From the NCBI RefSeq assembly GCF_040655075.1, contig NZ_JBFAJC010000027.1, positions 68,924 through 132,923 on the forward strand: DNA of 64,000 nucleotides, written 5' to 3'. Position 1 is the first letter of the stretch; the number at the start of each line of letters is the position of its first letter. Under the pieces are notes generated by a model. It had not been told where the DNA came from and made no database searches. It was given only the letters and a program-made list of their open reading frames with translations. Shown here piece by piece: positions 8,630-16,748 of the stretch. The position numbers were made by a program, and so were the translations under genes. This DNA is from Actinoallomurus sp040655075. GTDB taxonomy: Bacteria; Actinomycetota; Actinomycetes; Streptosporangiales; Streptosporangiaceae.

Positions 8630-9542
8630 CTAACTGTTGACGTCCTGGCGCAGGAAGACCACCAGTGCCCCGATTTCCAGGATCAGGAAGGGGATGTACG
8701 CGTGGCCGAAGAGGGTGAGGGCCCCGATCCCGATCAGAAGCTCGCCGGCCACGGCGGCGTCGTGCGAAACCGTCGGGGTCTTGCTCTGCACCGCGCTCGC
8801 CACGTATCCCATCACCCCCGCGACGACGCAGAACACGACCCCGAGGGTGAGCGAAGCGGCGAGCTTCCCAAGGAACACCTCGCTGCGCCTCGGCCGCGCT
8901 ATGAGCCAGGGCCGGATCGTACCGCCGCTGAAATCGCCCCCGGCGACCACTGCGGCGCGGCACATGAAGATCGAGGCCACGACCATTCCGGCCTGCTGGA
9001 ATCCGCCCAGCGGGGTCTGGTGCTGCGGCTTGTAGTTGAACATCAGGAAGCCCAGTAGCGCCAGGCCGAAGAGCATCAGCAGGAGATGGGCTCGGTTGCA
9101 GATCCAGCGCGTTGGTCGGCTCGTCCAGCAGCAGGACCGCCGGGGAGGCGAACAGCGCGGCGCCGATCGCCACCCGCTGCCGGTAGCCCTGGGAGAGCGT
9201 CTTGACGCGCTTGCCCAGCACGTCGTCGATCTCCATCAGCTCGGCCACCTCCTTCAATTCGGAGGCGGGCGCGCCGGTCAGGACGCGCTGGATCTCAAGA
9301 TTGCGGCGCACCGACATCCCCGGGTACAGGGCCGGGCCCTCGATCATCGCGGAGAGGGGGCGTTTCCCGTCGCCGACCCGCATCGTCACCGAGCCTTCGG
9401 TGGGACGGACCAGCCGTGTCAACACGCGCATGGTGGTCGATTTGCCGGCGCCGTTGAGGCCGACCAACGCGGTGACCTGACCCCGCTTGGGGGCCCAGTC
9501 CAGGGCATCGACGGCAACCGCCGTGCCGAACTTCTTCGTCAT
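8630..9542 (-). pseudogene. ABC exporter remnant: ATPase fused out of frame to a permease fragment
   Basis: Reading from 9542, an ABC ATPase of the drug-exporter type begins MTKKFGTAVAVDALDW, with Walker A GLNGAGKST, signature LSQGYRQRV and Walker B LLLDEPTNALD. Just after the D-loop, near 9095, the frame runs into sequence that in another frame codes for an ABC-2 permease (NRAHLLLMLFGLALLGF onward, with the GGDFSGGTIRPWL cytoplasmic loop). The ATPase has lost its H-loop and C-terminal half and the permease its first segment; the permease stops early after LRQDVNS. A deletion joining two genes explains this. The first in-frame start also lies inside the normal first strand, so the N-terminus may be damaged too. 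Confidence 0.8.
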
Positions 9543-9588
9543 CCCCGCAAGGAGAACGGGCGACTCGTTTTCTACTATGCCCCAGATA

Positions 9589-9616
9589 CTACACGTCGCG
9601 TAGTACTCGTCGCGTA
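9589..9616. repeat. 14-bp tandem repeat, operator-like
   Basis: CTACACGTCGCGTA (9589-9602) is followed directly by GTACTCGTCGCGTA (9603-9616); 12 of 14 bases agree. It lies about 50 bp before the ABC ATPase remnant, where a GntR- or TetR-type regulator of the lost exporter would bind. No such regulator gene remains next to it. Confidence 0.5.
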
Positions 9617-9893
9617 CTAATCGACGCGAACCATCGGCGTCCGCGCCATGGAGACCGTGCGAGTGGCGCCATCGACGGCGCCCGATGAGACCGTGGCCGG
9701 CGGGGTCGCCAGCCGCCGGGATCCGTGCAGGCGGGGCAGGGCGCTTCGACGATTCCCAGGGACGCCGCGGCAGCGGCGCTACTTGACGGTGGGTGCCAAG
9801 TACTGGACGATGTCCGTCAAGTAGGCGTGACCGAGTCGTCGGGCGCGCAGAGCTGCCGGGAGGCCGACCATCCGCACCGAGCTCATCGACCAG
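9617..9893. other. Intergenic stretch, nothing recognised
   Basis: No convincing gene on either strand. The plus frame that becomes the gene at 9894 is open back to a stop at 9828 but has no ATG, GTG or TTG before 9894. Confidence 0.4.
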
Positions 9894-10325
9894 TTGACCC
9901 GCCTCATCGACGTCCGGCTGCTCGATCCGCTGGAGATCCTCCTCGACGGCGACGACGCGGTGGAGGCACTGCGCCGTACGGTCCGGGCGCGGGCGGAGGC
10001 CTGGGCGGACCGGATGCTCGACGGGGACGAGCAGACCGCGACGCACGCGATCGTGCGGGTCGTCGCGACGCTCTACCCCGGTGACGGGCCGTTCGATCCG
10101 CCCGCCGAGTGGTGGCGCACGCCGCTGGGTCAGGTCGTCGTCCGGCGGGTCGGGCATCCGACCGTGCAGGCGGTGTCGTACTCGGTCGCCGGCGCGATGC
10201 TCGGCATCACCCGGCAGGGCGTCCACGACCTGGTGACGCGGGGCAAGCTCGAACGCCACCCGGACGGCGGCGTGACGCCCGCGTCCGTACGCGATCGCCT
10301 GAACCGGCGGTCTCCCACCTCATGA
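9894..10325 (+). CDS. Putative small helix-turn-helix protein
   Basis: The frame codes for 143 residues from a TTG start. The C-terminal part, SVAGAMLGITRQGVHDLVTRGKLERHPDGG, has the pattern of a helix-turn-helix followed by a wing (segment AMLGITRQGVHDLVTRGKL), as in excisionase or MerR-like DNA-binding domains; the rest is unrecognised. Homologous-looking sequence (IRTELIDQ) extends upstream of the TTG without a standard start codon, so the N-terminus may be damaged or begin at a rare start. It ends with an ATGA 12 bp before the hydrolase start and is probably cotranscribed with it. Confidence 0.6.
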   Translation: MTRLIDVRLLDPLEILLDGDDAVEALRRTVRARAEAWADRMLDGDEQTATHAIVRVVATLYPGDGPFDPPAEWWRTPLGQVVVRRVGHPTVQAVSYSVAGAMLGITRQGVHDLVTRGKLERHPDGGVTPASVRDRLNRRSPTS

Positions 10326-10336
10326 GAGGAACCCCC

Positions 10337-11221
10337 ATGCACGTCCCGATCGCGACCCACGACTTCGGCGGGCCGGGTACGCCCCTGCTCCTGCTGCACG
10401 GGGCCGGCGCCAACCTGGCGACGATGGAGCCCTTCGCGCGTGAGCTGTCGGCGCGCTTCCGTGTGGTCACCCTCGACCTGCGCGGACACGGCGAGTCCGG
10501 TGACGGGCCGTGGGAGTGGGCGGCGGTGCTCGATGACCTCGAAACCGTCGTCCGCGACCTCGACCTTGGTGCGCCCGCGGTCGTCGGCTGGTCGCTGGGC
10601 GGCATGCTCGCCGCGCTGTGGGCCGACCGCCACCCGGAGTGCCCGCTGGCGGTCAGCATCGACGGCACCCCGCCGCCGGGCCGCCCGGACCAGCTCGACG
10701 GCCTCGACCCCGCGCGGGCGGAGACGGAGCTCGACCGGCTGCGGGCCGCGTTCGCCGGCGTGTCCGCAGCGTACTCTCAGCCGCTGTCGCCCGAACAGGT
10801 CGACGCGGCCCTGGAAGGACAGCGGGCCATGGCGCGGCGGCACAACGCATCCGAGGAGATGGCGGTCGAGGGCGTCCGGCGCAACCTCGTCACCCGGGAC
10901 GGGGAGACCTGGATGCGGCCCTCCCCGGACGTCCTCGACGGGCTCCGTACGGCGTTGGACACGCTCGACGTCATCCCGGTCTACGACCGGGTGCGGTGTC
11001 CGCTCCTGGTCGCGGTCGCCACGGAGGACCTGCCGGAGCAGCAGCCGTTCCAGGAGCTGTACGCCGCCTACCGGCGCGGCTTCGAGAAGCGCCTGAGGGC
11101 AGTGGCGGAGGCGAATCCCGCGGTACGCGTCGTTCGCGTGGAGGGGGCGAGCCACGCGATGGTCGCCGAGCGGCCCGCCGAACTGGCCAAGCTGATCGGC
11201 GCGTTCGCGGACGAGGGTTAG
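10337..11221 (+). CDS. Alpha/beta hydrolase
   Basis: This 294-residue protein has the alpha/beta-hydrolase order: an oxyanion motif LLLHGAGAN (17-25), LDLRGHGESG (47-55), the nucleophile elbow GWSLGG with Ser86, and a late His in EGASHAMVAE. The middle region is Ala/Arg-rich and would form the lid. Substrate is unknown. The ATG at 10337 is chosen over the in-frame ATG at 10322 because GAGAGGAA lies just before it. It follows the small HTH gene by 11 bp and converges on the oxidoreductase gene. Confidence 0.88.
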   Translation: MHVPIATHDFGGPGTPLLLLHGAGANLATMEPFARELSARFRVVTLDLRGHGESGDGPWEWAAVLDDLETVVRDLDLGAPAVVGWSLGGMLAALWADRHPECPLAVSIDGTPPPGRPDQLDGLDPARAETELDRLRAAFAGVSAAYSQPLSPEQVDAALEGQRAMARRHNASEEMAVEGVRRNLVTRDGETWMRPSPDVLDGLRTALDTLDVIPVYDRVRCPLLVAVATEDLPEQQPFQELYAAYRRGFEKRLRAVAEANPAVRVVRVEGASHAMVAERPAELAKLIGAFADEG

Positions 11222-11240
11222 TTCAGGGCCAGGGGCTCGT

Positions 11241-12413
11241 TCACCGGGACCGGCCTTGAACGTGGCGAGAGTCGGACTCGCTGCTCGGCCTGGGGGTTTC
11301 GCCGAGTTGCTGGAGGGCGAGTCGCGCAGCGGAGATTCCGACCTCGGCGAGCAGTCCGGGCGCGGCGGACTGGTCTGTGGCCACGGTGAGGGTATCGCCG
11401 CGGCTGACCGCTGGGCGGTCGTGCCATGTTGTCCCGGGCAGGTCGATGGCCCCGGTGCAGTCCGTGCGTATGGTGCCGCGGTGCCACTGCACCGCGGCGC
11501 GCCAGCCAGGCCAGGTCTGGTCGAGAAGACGCTGCACTCGGCGTTCGGCGTCGGTTTTCCGCTCGTCTGGGGCGCATGCGGCGGAGATCTGCATGAGTTC
11601 ATGCCCGGGCGGGGCCAGAGTGGGGTCGGCGAGGCTGTAGCGGGCGGCGTAGATCCGGTCGTCCAGGTCCATTACCCGGAACCAGCCCGGGCCGCCGTCG
11701 GCCCGCAAGCCCAGGTCGAACGTTGCCACCCGGGCGCTGGGCCAGGTGAGCGAGCTGTCGCCGGTCAACTGGCGCGCTGTGGCGAGGCTGGTGGCGAGGA
11801 TCGTCGGGCCCGCGGGCAGGGTGGGTACCCGTGTCCGGGTGCTTATCCGCGCGCCGAGACCGGCGGCTCGCTCGGCAAGAAGATCGACCAGGGTGGACCA
11901 TCCCCCGGCCACGTACCGGGCGCCGCCGGCAAGCGTCCGGCGGAGGCGCTGGTGGGCGAACTCGGCCGAAAGCCGCCCGGGGTCGTGGTCGAAGCTGAAG
12001 ATGAAGGCCACTCCGACGATCGCCTCAGCCGTCTTCGCGTCGACGTGCCGGAGCAGCCATGCGCGGAACGATTCCTGTGGCGGTGCCTCGGCGGGCAGGG
12101 CGGCGATGGCCTCGCTGAGCTCGGCCGGCCACGGGCCGAACCGGCCTCCGGCCCGGACGAGGCCGGGAAGGCGCGGTGCCTCCACGATGGGCGGCGTAAG
12201 GCCGCGGTGTTCCAGCCACGCCCACCATGGCCCGTCCACATAGATCGCGTGGGGACCGGCGTTGGCCCGGTAGGGAGCTGCCAGCGAGCGTGCTCGCCCG
12301 CCTGGCCGGGAATGTGCCTCGGCAACGGTCACCTGCCAGCCGTGTTCGGCTGCCTCGATGGCGGCGGTGAGCCCGGTGAGCCCCGCGCCGATGATCGTCA
12401 GGTCTGGTTCCAC
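11241..12413 (-). CDS. FAD/NAD(P)-binding oxidoreductase (phytoene desaturase/amine oxidase type)
   Basis: The 390-residue product starts with the dinucleotide-binding fold LTIIGAGLTGLTAAIEA (residues 5-21), then VAEAHSRPGGRARS, the FAD-binding signature of the NAD(P)/FAD amine oxidase and desaturase group. The C-terminus ends with a typical DQSAAPGLLAEVGISAARLA segment near the flavin. Substrate unknown. The GTG at 12413 follows AGAAGGGAC. The gene is divergent from an ECF sigma gene, with only 81 bp between them and an inverted repeat carrying ECF-like -35 sequence on both strands, so the sigma factor may switch on both sides. Confidence 0.85.
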   Translation of the reverse strand: MEPDLTIIGAGLTGLTAAIEAAEHGWQVTVAEAHSRPGGRARSLAAPYRANAGPHAIYVDGPWWAWLEHRGLTPPIVEAPRLPGLVRAGGRFGPWPAELSEAIAALPAEAPPQESFRAWLLRHVDAKTAEAIVGVAFIFSFDHDPGRLSAEFAHQRLRRTLAGGARYVAGGWSTLVDLLAERAAGLGARISTRTRVPTLPAGPTILATSLATARQLTGDSSLTWPSARVATFDLGLRADGGPGWFRVMDLDDRIYAARYSLADPTLAPPGHELMQISAACAPDERKTDAERRVQRLLDQTWPGWRAAVQWHRGTIRTDCTGAIDLPGTTWHDRPAVSRGDTLTVATDQSAAPGLLAEVGISAARLALQQLGETPRPSSESDSRHVQGRSR

Positions 12414-12459
12414 AAGAGGGTCCCTTCTGTGCGGCGTCCTCCAAACGGGAAAGTGGCGG

Positions 12460-12478
12460 GGAACCTTTGGGAGGTTCC
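12460..12478. promoter_or_regulatory. GGAACC inverted repeat in a divergent ECF-type promoter region
   Basis: GGAACC-TTTGGGA-GGTTCC is a perfect 6-bp inverted repeat. GGAAC is the usual -35 core of ECF-dependent promoters and is present here on both strands. It lies 17 bp before the sigma start and 47 bp before the oxidoreductase start. Matching -10 elements are not clear, so the role is tentative. Confidence 0.5.
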
Positions 12479-12494
12479 GGCTAACTTTCCTGAC

Positions 12495-12986
12495 GTGGAC
12501 CCGGAGAACGTCGCGGCGGCTCAGCAGGGGGACGCGCTCGCGTTGGACCGGCTTCTCGACGAGCTGGCCCCCTATGTCCGCCGACTGTGCGCACGGATCG
12601 CCCCGGCGGCGGCCGACGATGCGGCACAGGAGGCCCTGCTGGAGATCTTCCGGGGCCTGCCTTCGCTGCGCGCCCCTGAGGCGATCATGACCTGGGTACG
12701 GTCGGTCACCGTCCGGACGGCGATCCGGCTCACCCGCCGCCATGACCTGGAGGTGCCTGCGGAGGGAACGCTCATCGACCGCCACGACTCCTCTCGCGAA
12801 GGGCTGGTGGACATCGATGATGCCCTGGCGCGTCTGCCGGTCTCCCAGCGCGTCGTGCTGGTCCTGCGCACCCGGGAAGGCCTCAGCGAACAAGAGATCG
12901 CCGCCACTTTGGGGATCCCGGCGGGAACCGTGAAATCCCGGTTGCATCGAGCCAGGGCCGCGTTCCGGGAGGAGTGGGAATCGTGA
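12495..12986 (+). CDS. ECF-family RNA polymerase sigma factor
   Basis: This 163-residue protein has sigma region 2 (about 8-75, with DDAAQEALLEIFRGL and WVRSVTVRTAIRLTRR) and region 4 (about 105-155, LPVSQRVVLVLRTREGLSEQEIAATLG then GTVKSRLHRARAAF). It lacks an extra C-terminal domain. Its GTG start is 17 bp after the GGAACC inverted repeat. The stop overlaps the start of the next gene, an SRPBCC protein, which occupies the place where an anti-sigma factor is often found; no zinc-finger or membrane anti-sigma gene is adjacent. Confidence 0.9.
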   Translation: MDPENVAAAQQGDALALDRLLDELAPYVRRLCARIAPAAADDAAQEALLEIFRGLPSLRAPEAIMTWVRSVTVRTAIRLTRRHDLEVPAEGTLIDRHDSSREGLVDIDDALARLPVSQRVVLVLRTREGLSEQEIAATLGIPAGTVKSRLHRARAAFREEWES

Positions 12987-13465
12987 ACGAACCCGTGGCG
13001 CTCCCCGACATCGACCCGATCGACCGCCTCGCCGTTCTCGCGGCCGGCCTGCCCGGCGCCGCAGTCCGGCAGCGCCGCGTCGCCGCCCCCTTCGACGCTG
13101 TGTGGCAGGTCATCGCGGACCTGGAACACGCCCTCCCCAGCTACGAACCCGGTGTCGCCCACGTGCGCGTCATCGAGCGGCGCGGCGAGTTTCTGCGCCT
13201 TCTGGTGCGAGACACCGCCGACCGCGAAGAGGCGATGGACGCCAGGCTCCGGCCAGGCTGGTGCCTGATGCAATCCGCCACCGTCGTCGTCGCCTTCGCC
13301 GCGCGCAGCCTGGGCGGCGAGACCCTGCTGGCCCATCTTGAACATCGGCGCGCGCAGACCCCGGCGGCCGGCCGAAGCCGGCCACAAGACCGCCGCGCCG
13401 CCCTCGCGAAAATCGACCAGGAGCTCCGCACAATCGAAAGACTCGCCACCCACGATGAGAGGTAG
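12983..13465 (+). CDS. SRPBCC/START-like protein (polyketide cyclase family)
   Basis: The 160-residue product resembles the SRPBCC ligand-binding fold: a first strand RQRRVAAPFDAVWQVIADLEHA followed by alternating strands (for instance VIERRGEFLRLLVRD) and a long C-terminal helix region. Members bind hydrophobic small molecules. The GTG start overlaps the sigma-factor stop (GTGA), with GGAG upstream, so it is made together with the sigma factor and could sense a ligand for it; that link is inference. The C-terminus is unusually rich in Arg and Ala. Confidence 0.7.
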   Translation: MNEPVALPDIDPIDRLAVLAAGLPGAAVRQRRVAAPFDAVWQVIADLEHALPSYEPGVAHVRVIERRGEFLRLLVRDTADREEAMDARLRPGWCLMQSATVVVAFAARSLGGETLLAHLEHRRAQTPAAGRSRPQDRRAALAKIDQELRTIERLATHDER

Positions 13466-13506
13466 TGGACGTTCTCGCCGACGAGGTACCAGCGTCCGGT
13501 GAGGCC

Positions 13507-14610
13507 CTAGTTCAGCGCCAGGGACTCCGACTCGCAGCCGCAGGCGACCGGGTCGGCGGGTTCGGAGGGGCCGAGGGGGCGGCCGTCGACCTCTTTGAAC
13601 AGGCGTGCGGCGGGGGAGGCGTCGGCGAGGGCGTCGGCGGCGAGGATGACGGCGGCGGCCGTGTAGGTCGAGCGGTCGCCGGGGAAGTGCCGCCGGTTGG
13701 CGAACTGCCAGCCGGTCCAGTACGAGCCGTCGTCGTGCCGGAGGTGCTGGATGGCGGCGAACAGGTCGCGGGCGCGGGCGGTGTCGCCCATCGCGTCGAG
13801 GGCGAGCACGAGTTCGCTCGACTCCGCGCCGGTCACCCACGGCTGGTCGGAGACGCACCGGCAGCCGAGGTCGTCGACGACGAACGTCTCCCAGCCCTCG
13901 TCGATCCGGCGGTACGCCGCGTGGCCGCGCAGCGGGCCGCCGAGGACGGGGTAGTACCAGTCCATCGAGAACCGGTTCTTGTCGGCGAACGCCTCCGGGT
14001 GGGAGGCGACGATGTGGCCGAGCTGGTCGGCGGCGAGCTCCCAGTCGGGCTGGGGCTCGCCGAGATGTTCGGCGAGGGCGACGGCGCAGCGCAGCGACTG
14101 GTGGATCGACGAGCAGCCGGTGAGCAGCGCGTGGTCGTCGGGGGAGCCGTCCGGGTGCCGGATCCAGATGATCTCGCCGCGGGCGGTCTGCAGGCCGAGC
14201 GTGAACTCGATCGCGCGGCGCACCGTGGGCCACATCCGCTCCGCGAAGGCGATGTCCCCGGTGAGCGTCAGCTCGTGCCAGACGCCGACGGCGACGTACG
14301 CGGCGTGGTTGGACTCGCCGCCCGGTTCGGTGATCTCGCCCAGCACCCACTTGGCGGGCCAGGAGCCGTCGTCGCGCTGGTGCGCGCGCAGCCACGCGTA
14401 CGCGCGGCGCGCCTCGGCGCGGAACCCGGTGGCGGAGAGCGCCATGGCGGCCTCGACGTGGTTCCAGGCGTCGACGTGGCCGGGGACGCCGTCGGTGGGC
14501 GCGAACCACGGGATGGCGCCCGAGGGCTCCTGCTGGGCGGCGATGGTGCGGGCGGTGGCGAGGATGTCGTCTGCGGTCAGGATTCCTGGTACGGCCTCAG
14601 GCCGCCGCAT
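13507..14610 (-). CDS. Prenyltransferase/squalene-cyclase-like alpha-toroid protein
   Basis: This 367-residue protein consists of repeated helical hairpins with QxxDGSW-like motifs (HQRDDGSWPAKW, LRHDDGSYWTGWQF), as in the alpha/alpha toroid fold of prenyltransferases, terpene cyclases and glycoside hydrolases. A clear DxDD cyclase motif is not seen, so true cyclisation is doubtful. It overlaps the methyltransferase gene by 14 bp and is the last of a three-gene operon with a methyltransferase and a glycosyltransferase, suggesting a role in modifying a glycosylated lipid or saccharide. Function remains open. Confidence 0.7.
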   Translation of the reverse strand: MRRPEAVPGILTADDILATARTIAAQQEPSGAIPWFAPTDGVPGHVDAWNHVEAAMALSATGFRAEARRAYAWLRAHQRDDGSWPAKWVLGEITEPGGESNHAAYVAVGVWHELTLTGDIAFAERMWPTVRRAIEFTLGLQTARGEIIWIRHPDGSPDDHALLTGCSSIHQSLRCAVALAEHLGEPQPDWELAADQLGHIVASHPEAFADKNRFSMDWYYPVLGGPLRGHAAYRRIDEGWETFVVDDLGCRCVSDQPWVTGAESSELVLALDAMGDTARARDLFAAIQHLRHDDGSYWTGWQFANRRHFPGDRSTYTAAAVILAADALADASPAARLFKEVDGRPLGPSEPADPVACGCESESLALN

Positions 14611-15358
14611 GCGCCTTCTCCTGCTCCTCGGTGACGGGGGCGGTGGGCTTGGTGAAGTAGACGACGACGCTCTTGCCGATGACCGGGTTCAGCACGCGTT
14701 CGGCGAGCCGGGTCGCGAGGGGGCGCTTCATGATGTCCCAGACGAGCACCTGGTGGTACGCCTTGGCGAGCGGGTTGCCGTCGTTGTTGACGCCGACCGC
14801 GCACTTGATCCACCAGTACGGCGCGTGCAGGCCGTGGGCGTGGTGGTGGCCGCCGACCTCGAAGCCGGTCGCCTTGAGCTTGGCCTCGAGCTCGGCGCGG
14901 GTGTAGATGCGCACGTGCCCGCCCGGGGCGGTGTGGTAGTCCTCCGACAGCGCCCAGCAGATGCGTTCGGGCAGCCACGAGGGCACGGTCACGGCGAGCT
15001 CGCCGCCGGGCTTGAGCACGCGCAGCAGCTCGGCCATGGCCGACATGTCGTCCGGGATGTGCTCGAGCACCTCGGCGGCGACGATCTTGTCGAAGGCGTC
15101 GTCGGGGAACGGCAGGCTCAGCGCGTCGCCGGTCACCGTGCGCGCCGACGCCCCTTCGGGCGGCTCGCCCTTCAGCTCCATCGCGGCGAACATCTTCGCC
15201 ACCTCGGCCAGCTCCCGCTCGTCGCGGTCGAACGCGACGACGTTGGCACCGCGCCGGTAGAGCTCGAACGCGTGCCGCCCGGCGCCGCAGCCCATGTCGA
15301 GCACGTGCTCGCCGGGCGACACGCGGAACCGGTCGAAATCCACGGTCAGCAGGGTCAT
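14597..15358 (-). CDS. Class I SAM-dependent methyltransferase (type 11)
   Basis: The 253-residue product has the full SAM-binding signature VLDMGCGAGRHAFELYRRG (residues 19-37), an acidic loop VVAFDRDERELAEV, the motif GDALSLPFPDDAFDKIVAAEVLEHI (key parts GDALSLPFPDD and AEVLEHI) and LLRVLKPGGELAVTVP. This is a standard Methyltransf_11 layout. The C-terminal quarter (YWWIKCAVGVNNDGNPL) probably recognises the substrate. The gene overlaps both neighbours by a few bases, so it is coupled to the glycosyltransferase upstream and the toroid protein downstream. Confidence 0.93.
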   Translation of the reverse strand: MTLLTVDFDRFRVSPGEHVLDMGCGAGRHAFELYRRGANVVAFDRDERELAEVAKMFAAMELKGEPPEGASARTVTGDALSLPFPDDAFDKIVAAEVLEHIPDDMSAMAELLRVLKPGGELAVTVPSWLPERICWALSEDYHTAPGGHVRIYTRAELEAKLKATGFEVGGHHHAHGLHAPYWWIKCAVGVNNDGNPLAKAYHQVLVWDIMKRPLATRLAERVLNPVIGKSVVVYFTKPTAPVTEEQEKAHAAA

Positions 15359-16638
15359 GCTCCTTCCGGGCGGTGCCCGTGTCGGCGGGCGATGGCGGCC
15401 TCGTACCGGCCTACGATGGCCCGCGCGACGGCGGACCAGGTGAACCGCTCCTGCACGCGCGCGTAGCCCGCCGCGCCGACCCGCTCGCGCTCCTCGGGGG
15501 AGTCGTGCAGTCGGCCGAGCACGCCCGCCAGCTCCTCGGCGTCGCCGGGCTCGACGAGGATGGCCGCGTCGCCGACGACCTCCGGCAGCGCGCCCGTACG
15601 GCTGGCGACGAGCGGGGTGCCCGAGGCCATGTGCTCGACGGCGGGCAGGGAGAAGCCCTCGTACAGCGAGGGCACGACCGCGATCTCGGCGCTCGCGAGG
15701 AGCTCGCCGAGCTCCTCGTCGGAGATGCCGGAGACGAACCGGACGCGGTCGCCGAGCGAAAGTTCGCCGACGAGCTTGTCGGTGGGGCCGCCGGGGGTGG
15801 GCTTGCCGACGACCACCACGTGGACGTCGCGTTCGGTGGCGAGCTTGGCGACCGCGCGCAGCAGCGTCGCGACGCCCTTGAGCGGGGAGTCGGCGCTGGC
15901 CACGGCGACGATGCGGCCGGGCACGCGCTCGCCGCGCGGGTGGAAGTAGCGGGTGTCGACGCCGAGCGGCAGGATGTGCACCTGCTCGGGTGGCGCCTGG
16001 AAGTCGCGGATGATGTCGCGCTTGGACGACTCGGAGACGGTGAGGATGGGGCCGATGCGCTGGGCGACCCGCGCCTGCATGGCGACGAAGCCGTACCAGC
16101 GGCGCTTGCCGAACCGCTCCTTGAGGCCCTTGGCCGCCTCGATCTCGATCCGGCGGTCCACGCTGATCGGGTGGTGGATGCTGGTGACGAGGGGCAGGCC
16201 GAGGCGGGGGATGGCGAGGTTGCCGTAGCCGAGCACCTGGTTGTCGTGCACGACGTCGAACATGTCGCGGCGTTTGCGCAGCTCGCGCAGCACCCGGAGG
16301 CTGAACGTCAGCGGCTCGGGAAAGCCGCCGGTCTTCATGTGCGCGAACTCCAGCACGTCGATCCAGTCGCGGTACTCCGACAACGCCGGCGTGCGGAACG
16401 GGTTCTCGTCGGCGTACAGGTCCAGGCTCGGGACCTTGTGCAGCACGATCTCGTCGCGGTCGAGCTCGGGGTACGGCTGGCCGGAGAAGACCTCGACGTG
16501 ATGCCCGAGGTCGACCAGTTCCCGGGACACGTGCCGGAGATAGACGCCCTGGCCGCCGCAGTGCGGCTTGCTGCGGTAGGAGAGCAGGGCCACTCGCAAC
16601 GGTTTGCCGACCTCACCCACGCGCCGCCCCTCCCGCAA
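15355..16638 (-). CDS. GT4-family glycosyltransferase
   Basis: This 427-residue (or 421-residue) protein is a GT-B glycosyltransferase. The N-terminal domain begins RVALLSYRSKPHCGGQGVYL, with the glycine-rich acceptor-side loop. The C-terminal domain carries VVVGKPTPGG, then SLYEGFSLPAVEHMASGTPLVAS, which contains the EX7E nucleotide-sugar motif of GT4 enzymes. It probably transfers a sugar from a nucleotide donor. Two starts are possible: TTG at 16638 (AGGAG 6 bp upstream) and GTG at 16620 (GGGAGG 8 bp upstream). It heads the operon with the methyltransferase and toroid protein. Confidence 0.93.
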   Translation of the reverse strand: MREGRRVGEVGKPLRVALLSYRSKPHCGGQGVYLRHVSRELVDLGHHVEVFSGQPYPELDRDEIVLHKVPSLDLYADENPFRTPALSEYRDWIDVLEFAHMKTGGFPEPLTFSLRVLRELRKRRDMFDVVHDNQVLGYGNLAIPRLGLPLVTSIHHPISVDRRIEIEAAKGLKERFGKRRWYGFVAMQARVAQRIGPILTVSESSKRDIIRDFQAPPEQVHILPLGVDTRYFHPRGERVPGRIVAVASADSPLKGVATLLRAVAKLATERDVHVVVVGKPTPGGPTDKLVGELSLGDRVRFVSGISDEELGELLASAEIAVVPSLYEGFSLPAVEHMASGTPLVASRTGALPEVVGDAAILVEPGDAEELAGVLGRLHDSPEERERVGAAGYARVQERFTWSAVARAIVGRYEAAIARRHGHRPEGA

Positions 16639-16748
16639 GTGTCACTCCTGGTGAAGTTAGACCATAGCCTGACAGGGGTTACTGGCGGGTTGGTATTAGG
16701 CACGGAGTCCAAAAAGGTGGCGAAAGCCACTTTCGGCGTACCAGGGGA

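Noticed and set aside
13507..16638. Terpene cyclase biosynthetic cluster
   Set aside because: The toroid protein lacks a clear DxDD motif and no prenyl diphosphate synthase or other terpene gene is nearby.
16639..16748. KstR-type site before the glycosyltransferase gene
   Set aside because: No AAC-N2-GTT palindrome was found there, so this operon is not counted in the steroid regulon.
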